From a virus, in the IMG/VR virus record IMGVR_UViG_3300012931_000058, positions 1 through 31,032 of that record: a stretch of DNA of 31,032 nucleotides, one strand, 5' to 3'. The notes beneath the pieces are model-generated. The model was not told where the DNA came from and made no database searches. It was given only the letters and a program-made list of their open reading frames with translations. Below are positions 6,960-15,056 of the stretch, in pieces; the stretch's first letter is position 1, and each line of letters opens with the position of its first letter. Both the position numbers and the translations under genes were made by a program.

Positions 6960-7374
6960 AAATGCCCCAAAGGTCGGCTCAAAACAATGGTGCGATTACA
7001 AAGCGAACGTCTGCCAGGAAGCGCTTAATCTTAAGAAGAAAATTGAAAAGTTACAGGCACGTTTCGGCGAGGTACAGGGACAATTAAAACTTATCTTCGC
7101 CGAAGATCCTAAACAATTCTTCTGCGAAGACGGTACAGTGGATCTGACGAAATCCAATTCTTACAGTATCGATGAATCAAAAATTTCGGAAGTAAAAGTT
7201 GTTTTATCTGATAACAATTTAGTAGTTGATGATTATATAAATCAAAAAACAAGCTGGGGCTTAACACCAAAGATGCGTTCGCTTATTAAGGATAGTGAAA
7301 ACGTCATCGGTACTAAACTGAAACCGTTTGTAACCATCACTGAGTCTTCATCATTAACAATAAAAACTGCATAA
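6931..7374 (+). CDS. Hypothetical coiled-coil protein
   Basis: A 147-residue protein. Residues about 28-55 (NLKKKIEKLQARFGEVQGQL) form a likely coiled coil. The rest alternates charged helices and strands. AAAGGAG sits 7 bases upstream of the ATG. It could be a host-nuclease inhibitor of the Mu Gam type, since Gam proteins are helical and of similar length and position, but no Gam signature is clear. Function unassigned. Confidence 0.5.
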   Translation: MKEATATTLENAPKVGSKQWCDYKANVCQEALNLKKKIEKLQARFGEVQGQLKLIFAEDPKQFFCEDGTVDLTKSNSYSIDESKISEVKVVLSDNNLVVDDYINQKTSWGLTPKMRSLIKDSENVIGTKLKPFVTITESSSLTIKTA

Positions 7375-7378
7375 CAGC

Positions 7379-7693
7379 ATGAGTGTACGTGAAGGATATT
7401 ACTCCGAGCAGATTCGCAATAATGCATTTGCAAATGTTCATTTAAGCAAAAGGCAGCTTGAAGTATTAGAAGTAATTGAACGCTGGCAGCCGATTTGCAA
7501 TGAAGATATTGCGGATCATCTCGGGGTACATCCTCATCAAGTAACACCGCGCACTTTGGAATTAAGAAAGCTTGGACTTGTACAATTTGCCGGGACAGGT
7601 AAAAGTAGATTGTCAAAAGTAGAATACAATTCCCGTCAGGATGTTTCGCTTTGGATGATCAACAAAGATTTGGAACAACCAAGTTTATTCTAA
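7379..7693 (+). CDS. Winged-helix DNA-binding protein
   Basis: A 104-residue protein with a winged-helix layout over about residues 22-80: SKRQLEVLEVIERW, then NEDIADHLGVHPHQVTPRTL as the helix-turn-helix, then a LRKLGLVQF wing like MarR/DprA-type domains. It is a candidate middle or late transcription regulator, the role that Mor and C play in Mu, although no Mor/C family signature is visible. It starts 4 bases after the preceding stop. Confidence 0.6.
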   Translation: MSVREGYYSEQIRNNAFANVHLSKRQLEVLEVIERWQPICNEDIADHLGVHPHQVTPRTLELRKLGLVQFAGTGKSRLSKVEYNSRQDVSLWMINKDLEQPSLF

Positions 7694-7712
7694 AAATATA
7701 GGGAGAAAAGAT

Positions 7713-7925
7713 ATGATTACAACAATACAGGAATGTGAAGGTTCTTTTTCAATAAACCTTACAGCCGAAAGTATGATGGAAGCTGCGCTTCTAACACGTA
7801 TGGGTATGAACGCAGTTGGTAAAATAAGCTTTGAGACTGATGCTCGCAGAGATGGGATATTTTCTTCTCGCATTTGGGCAAAAAAATCTAAACGCGCATC
7901 TTCAACTATTGTTAAGAGGCGGTAA
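7713..7925 (+). CDS. Hypothetical early protein
   Basis: A 70-residue protein preceded by GGGAG. The N-terminus is strand-like and the C-terminus strongly basic (KKSKRASSTIVKRR). It ends 1 base before the ASCH gene's start. No family recognised. Confidence 0.5.
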   Translation: MITTIQECEGSFSINLTAESMMEAALLTRMGMNAVGKISFETDARRDGIFSSRIWAKKSKRASSTIVKRR

Positions 7926-7926
7926 T

Positions 7927-8391
7927 ATGAAAGTTATAACACTTTGGCAACCGTGGGCGAGTTTCATCGAATTTGGCTGGAAAACAATTGAGACGAGAAC
8001 ACATGACAGATTCAAGAATTTAGTTGGTGAAACGATTGCGATACATGCAGGGCAGAAATGGGACGATGAGGCATATGAACTTGCAAAACCATATCTATTC
8101 CAAGATCAGTATCGTGACATTGATGTTATAAAAGAACGCTTCCTCAATGATAATCCAATAATACCTTGGTACAAAGGGAGTATCATTGCTACCGCGAAGA
8201 TTGAAAAAGCTCATTGGCTATTATCGGGGTATTGGGTAATTGATGCTCAAGCGTTATGCAAATGCGATAATGATTTGTTCGGCTTATTTCTCACAGACAT
8301 AAAACCGATTAAGCCAATCCCCGCGAAGGGCAAACAAGGAATATGGAATTACGAAGGTGAATTAATTTATTTGAGTGATACATGCCAATAG
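7927..8391 (+). CDS. ASCH-domain protein
   Basis: This 154-residue protein begins with the typical ASCH signature, LWQPWASFIEFGWKTIETR (residues 6-24), followed by AIHAG (about 38-42) and a C-terminal strand set. ASCH proteins have a PUA-like beta barrel that binds RNA, and some hydrolyse modified cytidines. They are common in phage early regions, but their phage role is mostly unknown. The start at 7927 after GAGGCGG is chosen because the domain begins right there. The frame extends upstream to 7831 inside the preceding gene. Confidence 0.8.
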   Translation: MKVITLWQPWASFIEFGWKTIETRTHDRFKNLVGETIAIHAGQKWDDEAYELAKPYLFQDQYRDIDVIKERFLNDNPIIPWYKGSIIATAKIEKAHWLLSGYWVIDAQALCKCDNDLFGLFLTDIKPIKPIPAKGKQGIWNYEGELIYLSDTCQ

Positions 8392-8801
8392 TAAAAGAAC
8401 TATTCGAACTTTGGAGCGATGAACCGAAGATAAACCAAGCTGCGCGCATTATGGTTGGACGGTTTATAAAAGATTACGGCTACGAGGAAGTGAAGGAAGC
8501 TTTTATAATAGCGGCAACAAAAGAGCAGTTAAATTTATCTTATGTGCGCGGCATACTCCAGCGCCGGGCATCAACAAAAAAAATAAGTGAAGCAAAGAAT
8601 AGAGAACAAAGTTGGCAGCGGGAAAAGAGCATCGAACAGAAAGAAAGCAGTGAAGAATTGTGCGGAGTTAACCTATCGGAAATATTCAACGAGCAGAATG
8701 CCGAAAGTAAAGAGCAAAAAGAAAAGCGGCACTCGGACAGGAAAAACTCGGATGAATATAAACGGGCGAAGGCAGATTTTGAAAGAGCAATTAAACAATA
8801 A
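8382..8801 (+). CDS. Hypothetical, possibly DnaD-like domain protein
   Basis: A 139-residue protein. Its first 65 residues are helical and end in LNLSYVRGILQRR, reminiscent of the tyrosine-containing last helix of DnaD-type replication-initiation domains. The remainder is a very charged, probably disordered Glu/Lys-rich tail. It overlaps the ASCH gene by 10 bases. If the likeness is real it could recruit host helicase to phage DNA after transposition, but this is tentative. Confidence 0.4.
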   Translation: MPIVKELFELWSDEPKINQAARIMVGRFIKDYGYEEVKEAFIIAATKEQLNLSYVRGILQRRASTKKISEAKNREQSWQREKSIEQKESSEELCGVNLSEIFNEQNAESKEQKEKRHSDRKNSDEYKRAKADFERAIKQ

Positions 8802-8812
8802 ACGGAAGGCGA

Positions 8813-9082
8813 ATGAAAATTTCTGATGTTTCTAAATCAATTGGCAAATCCAAAACACACGTGTACCGAACTCTTAATGATGACAGTTACAACAAAAATG
8901 ACTTTGGAAAAATTGTTACTCTTCTAAATTTTGAGGAAGAGACATTAACCAACATGTTTACGGATGAGCGTTTTCTTGAACTTTGCGAGGTCGGAATAAG
9001 TAAAGCAAGATCGCCTGTAATTCGGGACTTCTCGTCGAACTGTAAAGCTCTGCATCTTTATTTAAAAGGAAAGAAGAAATGA
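8813..9082 (+). CDS. Small HTH protein
   Basis: An 89-residue protein whose N-terminus, ISDVSKSIGKSKTHVYRTLN (residues 3-22), reads as a helix-turn-helix. The C-terminal part is helical and basic. GGAAGG precedes the ATG, and the end overlaps the next gene by 4 bases. A regulator of phage or host genes is the simplest reading. Confidence 0.5.
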   Translation: MKISDVSKSIGKSKTHVYRTLNDDSYNKNDFGKIVTLLNFEEETLTNMFTDERFLELCEVGISKARSPVIRDFSSNCKALHLYLKGKKK

Positions 9083-9345
9083 TTTGCACAGAATGCGGAC
9101 ACGATGATTTTAACGTTATCAAAGTTTTCCGCAACCGGCGGCAATCAAAAGGTACATTCAAAGTTAACGATGATATTGACAGCCGCATTGTTATCTGCAA
9201 GCTTTGCGGAACGCGGTTCGTCACCGAGACAGAAATTAAAGCAAAAATTTTTAACAGAGAATATAAATTAGTTATCAAAGATGATCAGGGCGAATTCAAT
9301 TTCAATGAGTTTATAGAATCCTCGCATCAGGAGAAAGAAGATTGA
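9079..9345 (+). CDS. NrdR-like zinc-ribbon protein
   Basis: An 88-residue protein with CTECG at residues 3-7 and CKLCGTRFVTETE at about 41-53, the spacing and wording of NrdR-type zinc ribbons (CPxCG ... CxxCGxRFTTxE). It has no ATP-cone domain. Single zinc ribbons of this kind occur as phage transcription factors, so a role in switching to late transcription is possible. The stop overlaps the TTG start of the next gene. Confidence 0.6.
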   Translation: MICTECGHDDFNVIKVFRNRRQSKGTFKVNDDIDSRIVICKLCGTRFVTETEIKAKIFNREYKLVIKDDQGEFNFNEFIESSHQEKED

Positions 9346-10040
9346 AACGCGAAGTTAAAGCTTTATTAGAATCGGTAATTAAGAAATATTTTATTGAGGG
9401 TAAGCCGGATAAAATAAGAACCGAAGGCGTTGAAGAAATCAAGCGTCTGCTTAAACGCTACGATGTTCCTTACGGTAAAATCAAATCGGAAATAAATCCG
9501 TTGATAAAAGAAATACAAGATGATCTTGGGAAACTTTTCCTGGATAAAAAACTCCGACCGATTGACGGGACAATTCAAAGAGAATTATTGAGAGTTGCAA
9601 AGAACGGACAGTTCGGAAAAAATGAGCGGCAGAAAAAAATTTACGGAATAATTGAAGATGTCCTTTCCGGTAATCCGGAAGATATTAATACTGCCCTGGT
9701 TAAAGGGTTGAGAAAAATAAAATTGGAAGAACGCTACATCGAAGCCGAAAAAGAAAACATGAAGCTTGCGCTTAATAATATAAAAAGAGCTCAGAATTTT
9801 ATAAGCGGCGATGTAAAATATTTATGCTATGTTGGCCCGGAAACAGAGAGATCATTTTGTAAAGAACACTTAGATAAAGTTTACACGCTTGAGGAAGTAC
9901 AAAAAATGGTTAACGATTTCGGGCAACCGGCATTAATCTATAACGGCGGTTACGGCCCATGCCGCCACAGATGGATAAATGTAATTGACAATGAAGTTGC
10001 AAAGAAAGAAATTGCGACACGATTAACTAAAAAACTATGA
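9342..10040 (+). CDS. Minor head protein, gpF/SPP1 gp7-like
   Basis: The protein has 232 residues and starts at TTG 9342 (TTGA overlap with the previous stop; CAGGAGAAAG upstream). The first 150 residues are lysine-rich helices. The C-terminus carries a Cys/His pattern, YVGPETERSFCKEHLDKVY followed later by GPCRHRW, which matches the end domain of Mu gpF/SPP1 gp7 head-morphogenesis proteins (RxxCxxxxxKVY ... HxxCR). Those proteins sit inside the capsid near the portal and are ejected with DNA. In Mu this gene lies between portal and gpG on one strand; here it is on the opposite strand from them. Confidence 0.65.
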   Translation: MKREVKALLESVIKKYFIEGKPDKIRTEGVEEIKRLLKRYDVPYGKIKSEINPLIKEIQDDLGKLFLDKKLRPIDGTIQRELLRVAKNGQFGKNERQKKIYGIIEDVLSGNPEDINTALVKGLRKIKLEERYIEAEKENMKLALNNIKRAQNFISGDVKYLCYVGPETERSFCKEHLDKVYTLEEVQKMVNDFGQPALIYNGGYGPCRHRWINVIDNEVAKKEIATRLTKKL

Positions 10041-10047
10041 GTATAAA

Positions 10048-10317
10048 ATGATACCAACAGATTTACAAAAAGCGATTAACTCTATTCAAACCTATGAGGA
10101 AACATACGAAGGATTGAGACCGGTAAAAGAACTTGATGGTGAATGGGTTAAGATAGAAGATGTTAATAATTTGCTAACGAAATATTTCACTTCAGCCACA
10201 ATCACATTTGAAGATTACATGAAAAGCTCAATGCTTGATGCATCGGATGATGCTTACAAGGAAGCAAAAGATATATTCGATAAATATTTAGTTCTTCTAT
10301 CTGATATAAATAAATGA
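10048..10317 (+). CDS. Hypothetical acidic protein
   Basis: An 89-residue acidic helical protein, 7 bases after the minor head gene. Aromatic and acidic residues are frequent (YEETYEG, TFEDYMK, DDAYKEAKDIFDKY). No family recognised. Confidence 0.5.
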   Translation: MIPTDLQKAINSIQTYEETYEGLRPVKELDGEWVKIEDVNNLLTKYFTSATITFEDYMKSSMLDASDDAYKEAKDIFDKYLVLLSDINK

Positions 10318-10363
10318 ATAAACTAATATTTGGTTTACTTAGAGATATTATTTCGGAGGGAAA

Positions 10364-10687
10364 ATGTCCATTCTAATAATCATCGTGGGAATAATTATTA
10401 CCGTTGTAATCATAGTCAGAAACAGAAATGCCAACTCGGATAAATCCGAAAGTGATCTTGACATCAGCGATCGAGCGGAAACTTTGTCCACAATATTAAA
10501 GACTGTTGGATACTCTATTGGTCTAATTGCAATTGCATACGCAGGGTATGTAGCATACGAATATGAGATGATTCTAACTTCTATCTTCTATGCTGTTGGC
10601 GCTGCGTTAACAACTCTTTTGTTCGTTGCGCTGGCAGAGATAATAACTTTGCTTTCAAGAATTTATGAGGCGGCAAATAAGAAGTAA
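10364..10687 (+). CDS. Small membrane protein
   Basis: A 107-residue protein with an N-terminal hydrophobic helix (SILIIIVGIIITVVIIV, residues 2-18) and a polar linker. Two further spans follow at about 47-65 and 73-95. The GGAGGG ribosome site is strong. It is the last plus-strand gene before the convergent packaging block. Three spans and the size would fit a holin, but the endolysin is 8 kb away, so a superinfection-exclusion or other membrane role is equally possible. Confidence 0.6.
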   Translation: MSILIIIVGIIITVVIIVRNRNANSDKSESDLDISDRAETLSTILKTVGYSIGLIAIAYAGYVAYEYEMILTSIFYAVGAALTTLLFVALAEIITLLSRIYEAANKK

Positions 10688-10694
10688 CCTGTTG

Positions 10695-11231
10695 TTATAT
10701 TTTTTTGCTTTGTAAAATAACTTCTCCCAGGTCTTTAATAACAATATCTTTATATTCACCGCCGAGTTTATCCGCTAATATTTTCTGCTGGGCAGGGGTA
10801 ATGCCGAGGAATTTCCAAAGCTTTCTTCCCCTGCCCGCCCCGGAAACATTCAACCAAAAAGCTTTCTGCGCCTGTTCCGGATCGTTGAAGCCAATGAACG
10901 CAGCGGAGTCCGTTACGGAAACAACTTTCATATCGCGAAGCATTTTTCCTTTCACGGTTAAAAATTTATCAGCCGCTCCGGGATAAACATACTGCTTGAA
11001 TTTTTTATATCCTTGAATGAGAAAGCCAAACGTCCCGGTTCTTTTAGAATGGACTATTGAAGCGAGAGCGGGATTCTTCTTAAGTTTTTTATAGAGGGCT
11101 TCGTCGAAAGGACGGAAGAAAGGTCTTTCGGAATAAGCAAATCTATTGCCGTCGTAATCAATGCCTTTGCGAATGTTTTCTTCAATTTGGCCGAGAACAT
11201 AAACACCGGCAACATCCAATAATTTTTTCAT
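10695..11231 (-). CDS. Phage virion morphogenesis protein, Mu gpG-like
   Basis: A 178-residue protein resembling the Mu gpG (gp31, phage virion morphogenesis/tail completion) family. It has an N-terminal helix, a central Lys-rich strand region with GKMLRDMKVVSV (about 94-105), and the AFWLNVSGAGRGRKLWKFLGI segment (about 124-144), which fits the family's conserved G...R.FLG end. gpG proteins help build or cap the head-tail interface. It overlaps the portal gene's stop by 4 bases and is the last gene of the minus-strand packaging operon, stopping tail to tail with 10364-10687. Confidence 0.7.
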   Translation of the reverse strand: MKKLLDVAGVYVLGQIEENIRKGIDYDGNRFAYSERPFFRPFDEALYKKLKKNPALASIVHSKRTGTFGFLIQGYKKFKQYVYPGAADKFLTVKGKMLRDMKVVSVTDSAAFIGFNDPEQAQKAFWLNVSGAGRGRKLWKFLGITPAQQKILADKLGGEYKDIVIKDLGEVILQSKKI

Positions 11232-12409
11232 AAGCTAAAATTATTTGTTGGTTTAGCTTCCAATAATTCATCGGTTGATTGCGGAGGAGTAAAACCGATT
11301 CTTTTATAAACTTCAGATTTAATTAACGGGATACCGGCTTTAACAATAACATCAATTGCGGATGCGTTCGCTTCGAGATCTTGTTCCTCGGAAAGATTAA
11401 ATAAAAACTTATGAGGAAGATTATCGATTGTCATTGTTGATTCCCAATTCAAACGAAAATCAATAAGTAAAAGTCTATTTATCAAATTTTCAACGCGGTT
11501 CATATCGCTATAAAAAATATCTGCGCTCATCATCTTCTGCACTTGGAGAGCTGCGCGGCTTCCTGCATAAGCGGGAAGCTCGGATGTGTTTGCGTTACCA
11601 AGCCACGCGATTGCAATTGAGTTGTCGATGTACTCGTTAAAATCACGGAATGAAAGATAACTTTGCGCCGCGGTAACTTGATTGAATTTCAATTCAAGCG
11701 AATCAGATGAAATAAAGAAATTTTCTTTTATAAGATTAGCCGCTGCATTCTCGGCTGCCGCTTCATCTTCCGGCGTTCCGCCTTTGTTCACGATCTGTAA
11801 AAGTCCTTTCAACTTGCGCAGGAAGTTTGCATTTTCAATGAGCATGTCCATTCGTAAAATTTCAAGCGGCATAATCGTTCTCAATAATCCGCCGCGGTGT
11901 GGATACTCTACAACATCAAAAATGTAATCGTTTGTTATGTTCATGTCGATAGTGTCGTAACCGTTGCCTTTCTTACGATCGCCGTTCTTATCTTCTTTAT
12001 ATAAATATACGGACGGGAAATCATAATCATATTCGTCCGGAGCGAAAACTTTTTCGACAGTTGTTTTATTCCCTTCCGGAGTAGCAACTACTTTCAATTT
12101 AGCGAACATGGAACCGAACGCCACTGCTTTGAGTTGTACTTCGAGAATAGAAAGGATTGCATCGGTTAATCTTATTTTCGCTTCCTCGGCTTTATCCTGC
12201 GTTGATTTATCTTTTGCAGTGATTAAAAAATCAAAGGAAGCAAGCGCTGATTTGCGTACCGAATAATGTCCAAATACTTTTGCATTAAGAGAGAAGATTC
12301 TTTTAAGCGATTGGAATAAACTTGTTGTATCTCTTGCCGGGAATTTTGCTACATCGGTTGCATTTGCATTTTTAACAAATTCGTTTAGCTTAGGATAAAA
12401 CGTTGCCAT
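11228..12409 (-). CDS. Portal protein, Mu gp29/DUF935-like
   Basis: This 393-residue protein follows TerL and precedes the gpG-like gene, the Mu order for gp29. Portal proteins form the dodecameric DNA channel at one capsid vertex. The N-terminal part has the lead-in RDTTSLFQSLKRIF. The middle contains RTIMPLEILRMDMLIENANF (about 181-200), a long helical region as in portal stems, and AWLGNANTSELPAYAGSRAA (about 272-291), like the DUF935 active loop. It is shorter than Mu gp29 (about 512). Assignment rests on context plus these motifs. Confidence 0.75.
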   Translation of the reverse strand: MATFYPKLNEFVKNANATDVAKFPARDTTSLFQSLKRIFSLNAKVFGHYSVRKSALASFDFLITAKDKSTQDKAEEAKIRLTDAILSILEVQLKAVAFGSMFAKLKVVATPEGNKTTVEKVFAPDEYDYDFPSVYLYKEDKNGDRKKGNGYDTIDMNITNDYIFDVVEYPHRGGLLRTIMPLEILRMDMLIENANFLRKLKGLLQIVNKGGTPEDEAAAENAAANLIKENFFISSDSLELKFNQVTAAQSYLSFRDFNEYIDNSIAIAWLGNANTSELPAYAGSRAALQVQKMMSADIFYSDMNRVENLINRLLLIDFRLNWESTMTIDNLPHKFLFNLSEEQDLEANASAIDVIVKAGIPLIKSEVYKRIGFTPPQSTDELLEAKPTNNFSL

Positions 12410-12424
12410 AAATTCTCCAGGGAA

Positions 12425-14029
12425 TTATAATTGATAATAATCTTTGATAACTTTTACCGGCTGCTGTTTTTGCCGGATTAATTTTCGCTCGTGAATAAAT
12501 TCGAAAGCGCAAATCATAGAATCCGGAGCGTCATCATCATTGCCTTCTTTTTTTACTCCGCTAAATGAGAAAAATTGTACAAGGAATCTTTCGCCATCAA
12601 CAGTTTTAGAAAATCCCGGCGCAAACTTTACTTTACCCTCGGCATACGCCGATTGAAAATTTTTAGCAAGATCGTTCACTTTATATTTTTTGTATTCAAC
12701 ATGCGGGAACGGCTGGCTTGTTATCTTGCAAAAATTTCTTATGTGCTGTGTCCAGGTACTTTCTTGTGTAACGTTGCCGTCGAACGCGAGACCAGCAATA
12801 CAACTGCGCTTTGCCTCGGTAGTTACATATTCCTTCAAAGTAAAAATTGAAGCGAGTAGTTTATTAGAATCCGCGAAGCTCCGGCATACCGCCATAGGTA
12901 TATAATATTCGTTTGTTGAAGGCGAATACAAAAGTGCGGGGATTGCAGTTGTGTTACCCTTTCCTTTTTTAGATAAGTTTGGATCGCAATAAATTATTCC
13001 GCGTACATCATGCGGCAAAGAAACATATTCGTCATAATCCGAGCGTTTGAAAAAATCACCTTCGGGCGGAGTTGGATTTTGTTGAAAGCCGGTTTGCCAG
13101 TCGCTTTCATCTTTGGGCTTCAACATTTTTTTTAATGCCGCTTCGGTAGTTGCTTTGAATCTTTTAAACCACAGCGCGCCTTTCGGCTGTAGTTTTGTTT
13201 TAATGTTGGACCAAGCTTTATAAGCATAAACGTGCCAATGTTCCGGCAGTAAATTATTTTCATGCTCGTAACGTATTTGATGTATGCACGATGCCGGATT
13301 AAAATCGTTTGCAAGAATTAAGAACACACCGCTGTTGCCTAACGAGTGATAAGCTTCTTGAATCTTTTGCATCCTTAACTGAACAGCGCCGGATGTAAAA
13401 GATGATTCAAGAGTTTCAATGTCATCACCTAACAAAAATTCCGGGCGTCCAAAAAGTTCGGTAAAACCTTTAACCGATCTGCCTTCGCTGAATGCAGCGC
13501 AAACACGTAACGGACGCTGTTGCCCGTCCAACATTTTTATTCTAATAGCATCCGCATTGGCTGTAACAAATTCAAATTTGTAATCGTAACGCAGCCGAAC
13601 ATTTTCTTTCATTAATAAATAAATGTTCAACAATAACCACGATGCTTTAAGAATAATTTCTGAGTAAACACCGGATACATGAATTTTTCCCGTAACCAAC
13701 AACCATATCAAAAGTTTTTTGCCTTCGATAGTTTTACCATGTCCGCGCGGACCTATGAATATATGGATACCAGCTTTACGGCAGACGTCAACAATTTTTT
13801 CAAGCATAACATTCGGTTCGCCGTAATCTTCGTATAGTTCAGGCGGGAAGTACGTCTTATCAAAATACCAATAATCATTATCGCTTCGTTCGCGGCGCTT
13901 TGCGCTTGCTTCTTTTGTTGCATCTTTGCCGGAAAAATTTGTGAGATTAATGCCGAGCGATAATTTCTTAAGCTCGACTTCTTTCTCAAAATCTTTGAAG
14001 CTTAATTCTATGCGGCTAAATTGTTCCAT
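12425..14029 (-). CDS. Terminase large subunit, Mu gp28-like
   Basis: The protein has 534 residues. The ATPase half shows Walker A GPRGHGKT (93-100) and Walker B FLLGDDIE (198-205). The coupling region CAAFSEGRSVKGF is at about 177-189. The RNase H-like nuclease half has its first Asp in IIYCDPN (349) and a second in LAFDGN (417). An acidic cluster near the end (DDDAPDSM) supplies the third. It pumps DNA into the prohead through the portal and cuts the host-phage DNA in headful fashion, as in Mu. It overlaps TerS by 14 bases. All key motifs appear intact. Confidence 0.92.
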   Translation of the reverse strand: MEQFSRIELSFKDFEKEVELKKLSLGINLTNFSGKDATKEASAKRRERSDNDYWYFDKTYFPPELYEDYGEPNVMLEKIVDVCRKAGIHIFIGPRGHGKTIEGKKLLIWLLVTGKIHVSGVYSEIILKASWLLLNIYLLMKENVRLRYDYKFEFVTANADAIRIKMLDGQQRPLRVCAAFSEGRSVKGFTELFGRPEFLLGDDIETLESSFTSGAVQLRMQKIQEAYHSLGNSGVFLILANDFNPASCIHQIRYEHENNLLPEHWHVYAYKAWSNIKTKLQPKGALWFKRFKATTEAALKKMLKPKDESDWQTGFQQNPTPPEGDFFKRSDYDEYVSLPHDVRGIIYCDPNLSKKGKGNTTAIPALLYSPSTNEYYIPMAVCRSFADSNKLLASIFTLKEYVTTEAKRSCIAGLAFDGNVTQESTWTQHIRNFCKITSQPFPHVEYKKYKVNDLAKNFQSAYAEGKVKFAPGFSKTVDGERFLVQFFSFSGVKKEGNDDDAPDSMICAFEFIHERKLIRQKQQPVKVIKDYYQL

Positions 14030-14681
14030 ACTCCTCGCGCAACTTTTGTAATTCTTCGTTGTATATCTTCACAACCATATCGTCGGAGGCATCCGGTTCG
14101 AAACGGCGTATAATGTTTGCAATCAACTGAGCATCTGCACGCTTAAGATGAGATTCAAGTTCAACTCTTTGTATGTGCATTCGTATGCGGGTTGTTTTGT
14201 AAAGAAGATCTATGCGGCTTTGCAATGCAAGCTTTTTATTTATCTCCATTTCAGCTAAACAGTAATTCAGTTGATACCGCATTACCTCGGCTTCATTAAG
14301 ATCATCTGCCATCATCTCTGCAAGCTGCCTTCTGCCTTTCACAGTGGCTTTACCAAGATCGGCTTCGAGAGCAAACTTTTGTAAAGCATAACGCGCCGTG
14401 TGTGTAGGCACATCAAATTTCTTTTCAAGCTGCTCAAGTGTAATCTTCGGATGATTGCTTTTATAGATTGCAATTTTTTTTAACAGCTTCTCGTCGGTAA
14501 AGTCCCGCTTCTCAACGCCGGAATGTTCCGGGTGTTTATGCACGGCGTTGAATACTTGGCGCTCAGTAACTTTAAATAATTGTGCAATGGATTCGAGAGA
14601 CGCGCCCGGATGTTTGCCTTTGTACTTCGCGATCTTAACCCTGTACTCATCATTAAGAAAACCTTTCCTATTACCTTTCAT
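14016..14681 (-). CDS. Terminase small subunit, gp27-like, with two HTH units
   Basis: A 221-residue protein immediately upstream of TerL. The N-terminus has two tandem helix-turn-helix units: LESIAQLFKVTERQVFNAVH (about 29-48) and LEQLEKKFDVPTHTARYALQ (about 82-101). Each is preceded by a similar KIAxYKxxHP motif (KIAKYKGKHP and KIAIYKSNHP), so the second looks like a duplication of the first. A long helical C-terminal region follows. Small terminases recognise packaging DNA and activate TerL. AAAGGTG precedes the ATG. The gene reads out of the 390-bp control region at 14682-15065. Confidence 0.8.
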   Translation of the reverse strand: MKGNRKGFLNDEYRVKIAKYKGKHPGASLESIAQLFKVTERQVFNAVHKHPEHSGVEKRDFTDEKLLKKIAIYKSNHPKITLEQLEKKFDVPTHTARYALQKFALEADLGKATVKGRRQLAEMMADDLNEAEVMRYQLNYCLAEMEINKKLALQSRIDLLYKTTRIRMHIQRVELESHLKRADAQLIANIIRRFEPDASDDMVVKIYNEELQKLREEYGTI

Positions 14682-14734
14682 AACACACCTTTATGCAAAA
14701 ATTTTTATTCAACAATTTTTTACATATTTCTCTA

Positions 14735-14747
14735 ATTATTTGAGAAA
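14735..14747 (+). repeat. Internal copy of the phage-end 13-mer
   Basis: ATTATTTGAGAAA is identical to the left-end copy (137-149) and to the inverted right-end copy (30885-30897). It lies 54 bp upstream of the TerS start, in the same orientation as the left end. Confidence 0.8.
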
Positions 14748-14902
14748 CGATAGAACCTTAAACCCGGCAAAACCGGTACTTTTTGGAAAAGAAAAACGCA
14801 ATAGAAGCCCGTAGAGGGCTTAAAAAGCCATGAACCCGGTATTTTATAGGGTGCAAAACCCGGTAAACATTGTAAACTTTTTTATATAGAAACCGGGTTG
14901 AA

Positions 14903-15005
14903 AGTGTACAGCGAGTAAACAAAAACAGCCCGAAAGTGAACGCTAAGTAAACAGAAGTAAACAAAAACAGCCGAAAAGTGAACGTTAAGTAAACACTTAG
15001 TAAAG
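14903..15005. repeat. Helically phased AGTRNAC heptamer array within 42-bp tandem repeats
   Basis: Two 42-bp units (14914-14955 and 14956-14997) differ at only a few positions. Inside and beside them are eight heptamers starting at 14903 (AGTGTAC), 14914, 14946, 14956 and 14988 (AGTAAAC), 14935 and 14977 (AGTGAAC) and 14999 (AGTAAAG). Start-to-start steps are 11, 21, 11, 10, 21, 11 and 11 bp, all close to whole turns of DNA. An inverted AAACAAAAACAGC/GCTGTTTTGTTT pair adds dyad symmetry at the right edge. Such arrays usually bind a protein cooperatively. Confidence 0.8.
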
Positions 15006-15056
15006 CTGTTTTGTTTGATCGGGCTCTAAAAAGACGGTTTTTGAATAAAACCTTGT

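Noticed and set aside
6931-7374. Mu Gam-like nuclease inhibitor
   Set aside because: Position and coiled coil fit, but no Gam signature could be seen, so only an unassigned coiled-coil protein is reported.
4043-10317. Defence or anti-defence island among the small early genes
   Set aside because: Zinc ribbons, MazG-like and ASCH proteins can occur in such systems, but no effector, toxin-antitoxin pair or known defence gene set could be identified.
124-10687. Site-specific integrase or tyrosine recombinase
   Set aside because: No such protein is encoded; the DDE transposase and 5-bp duplication explain the insertion.
14903-15005. CRISPR array
   Set aside because: Only two adjacent 42-bp units with no spacers between them, and no cas genes nearby.
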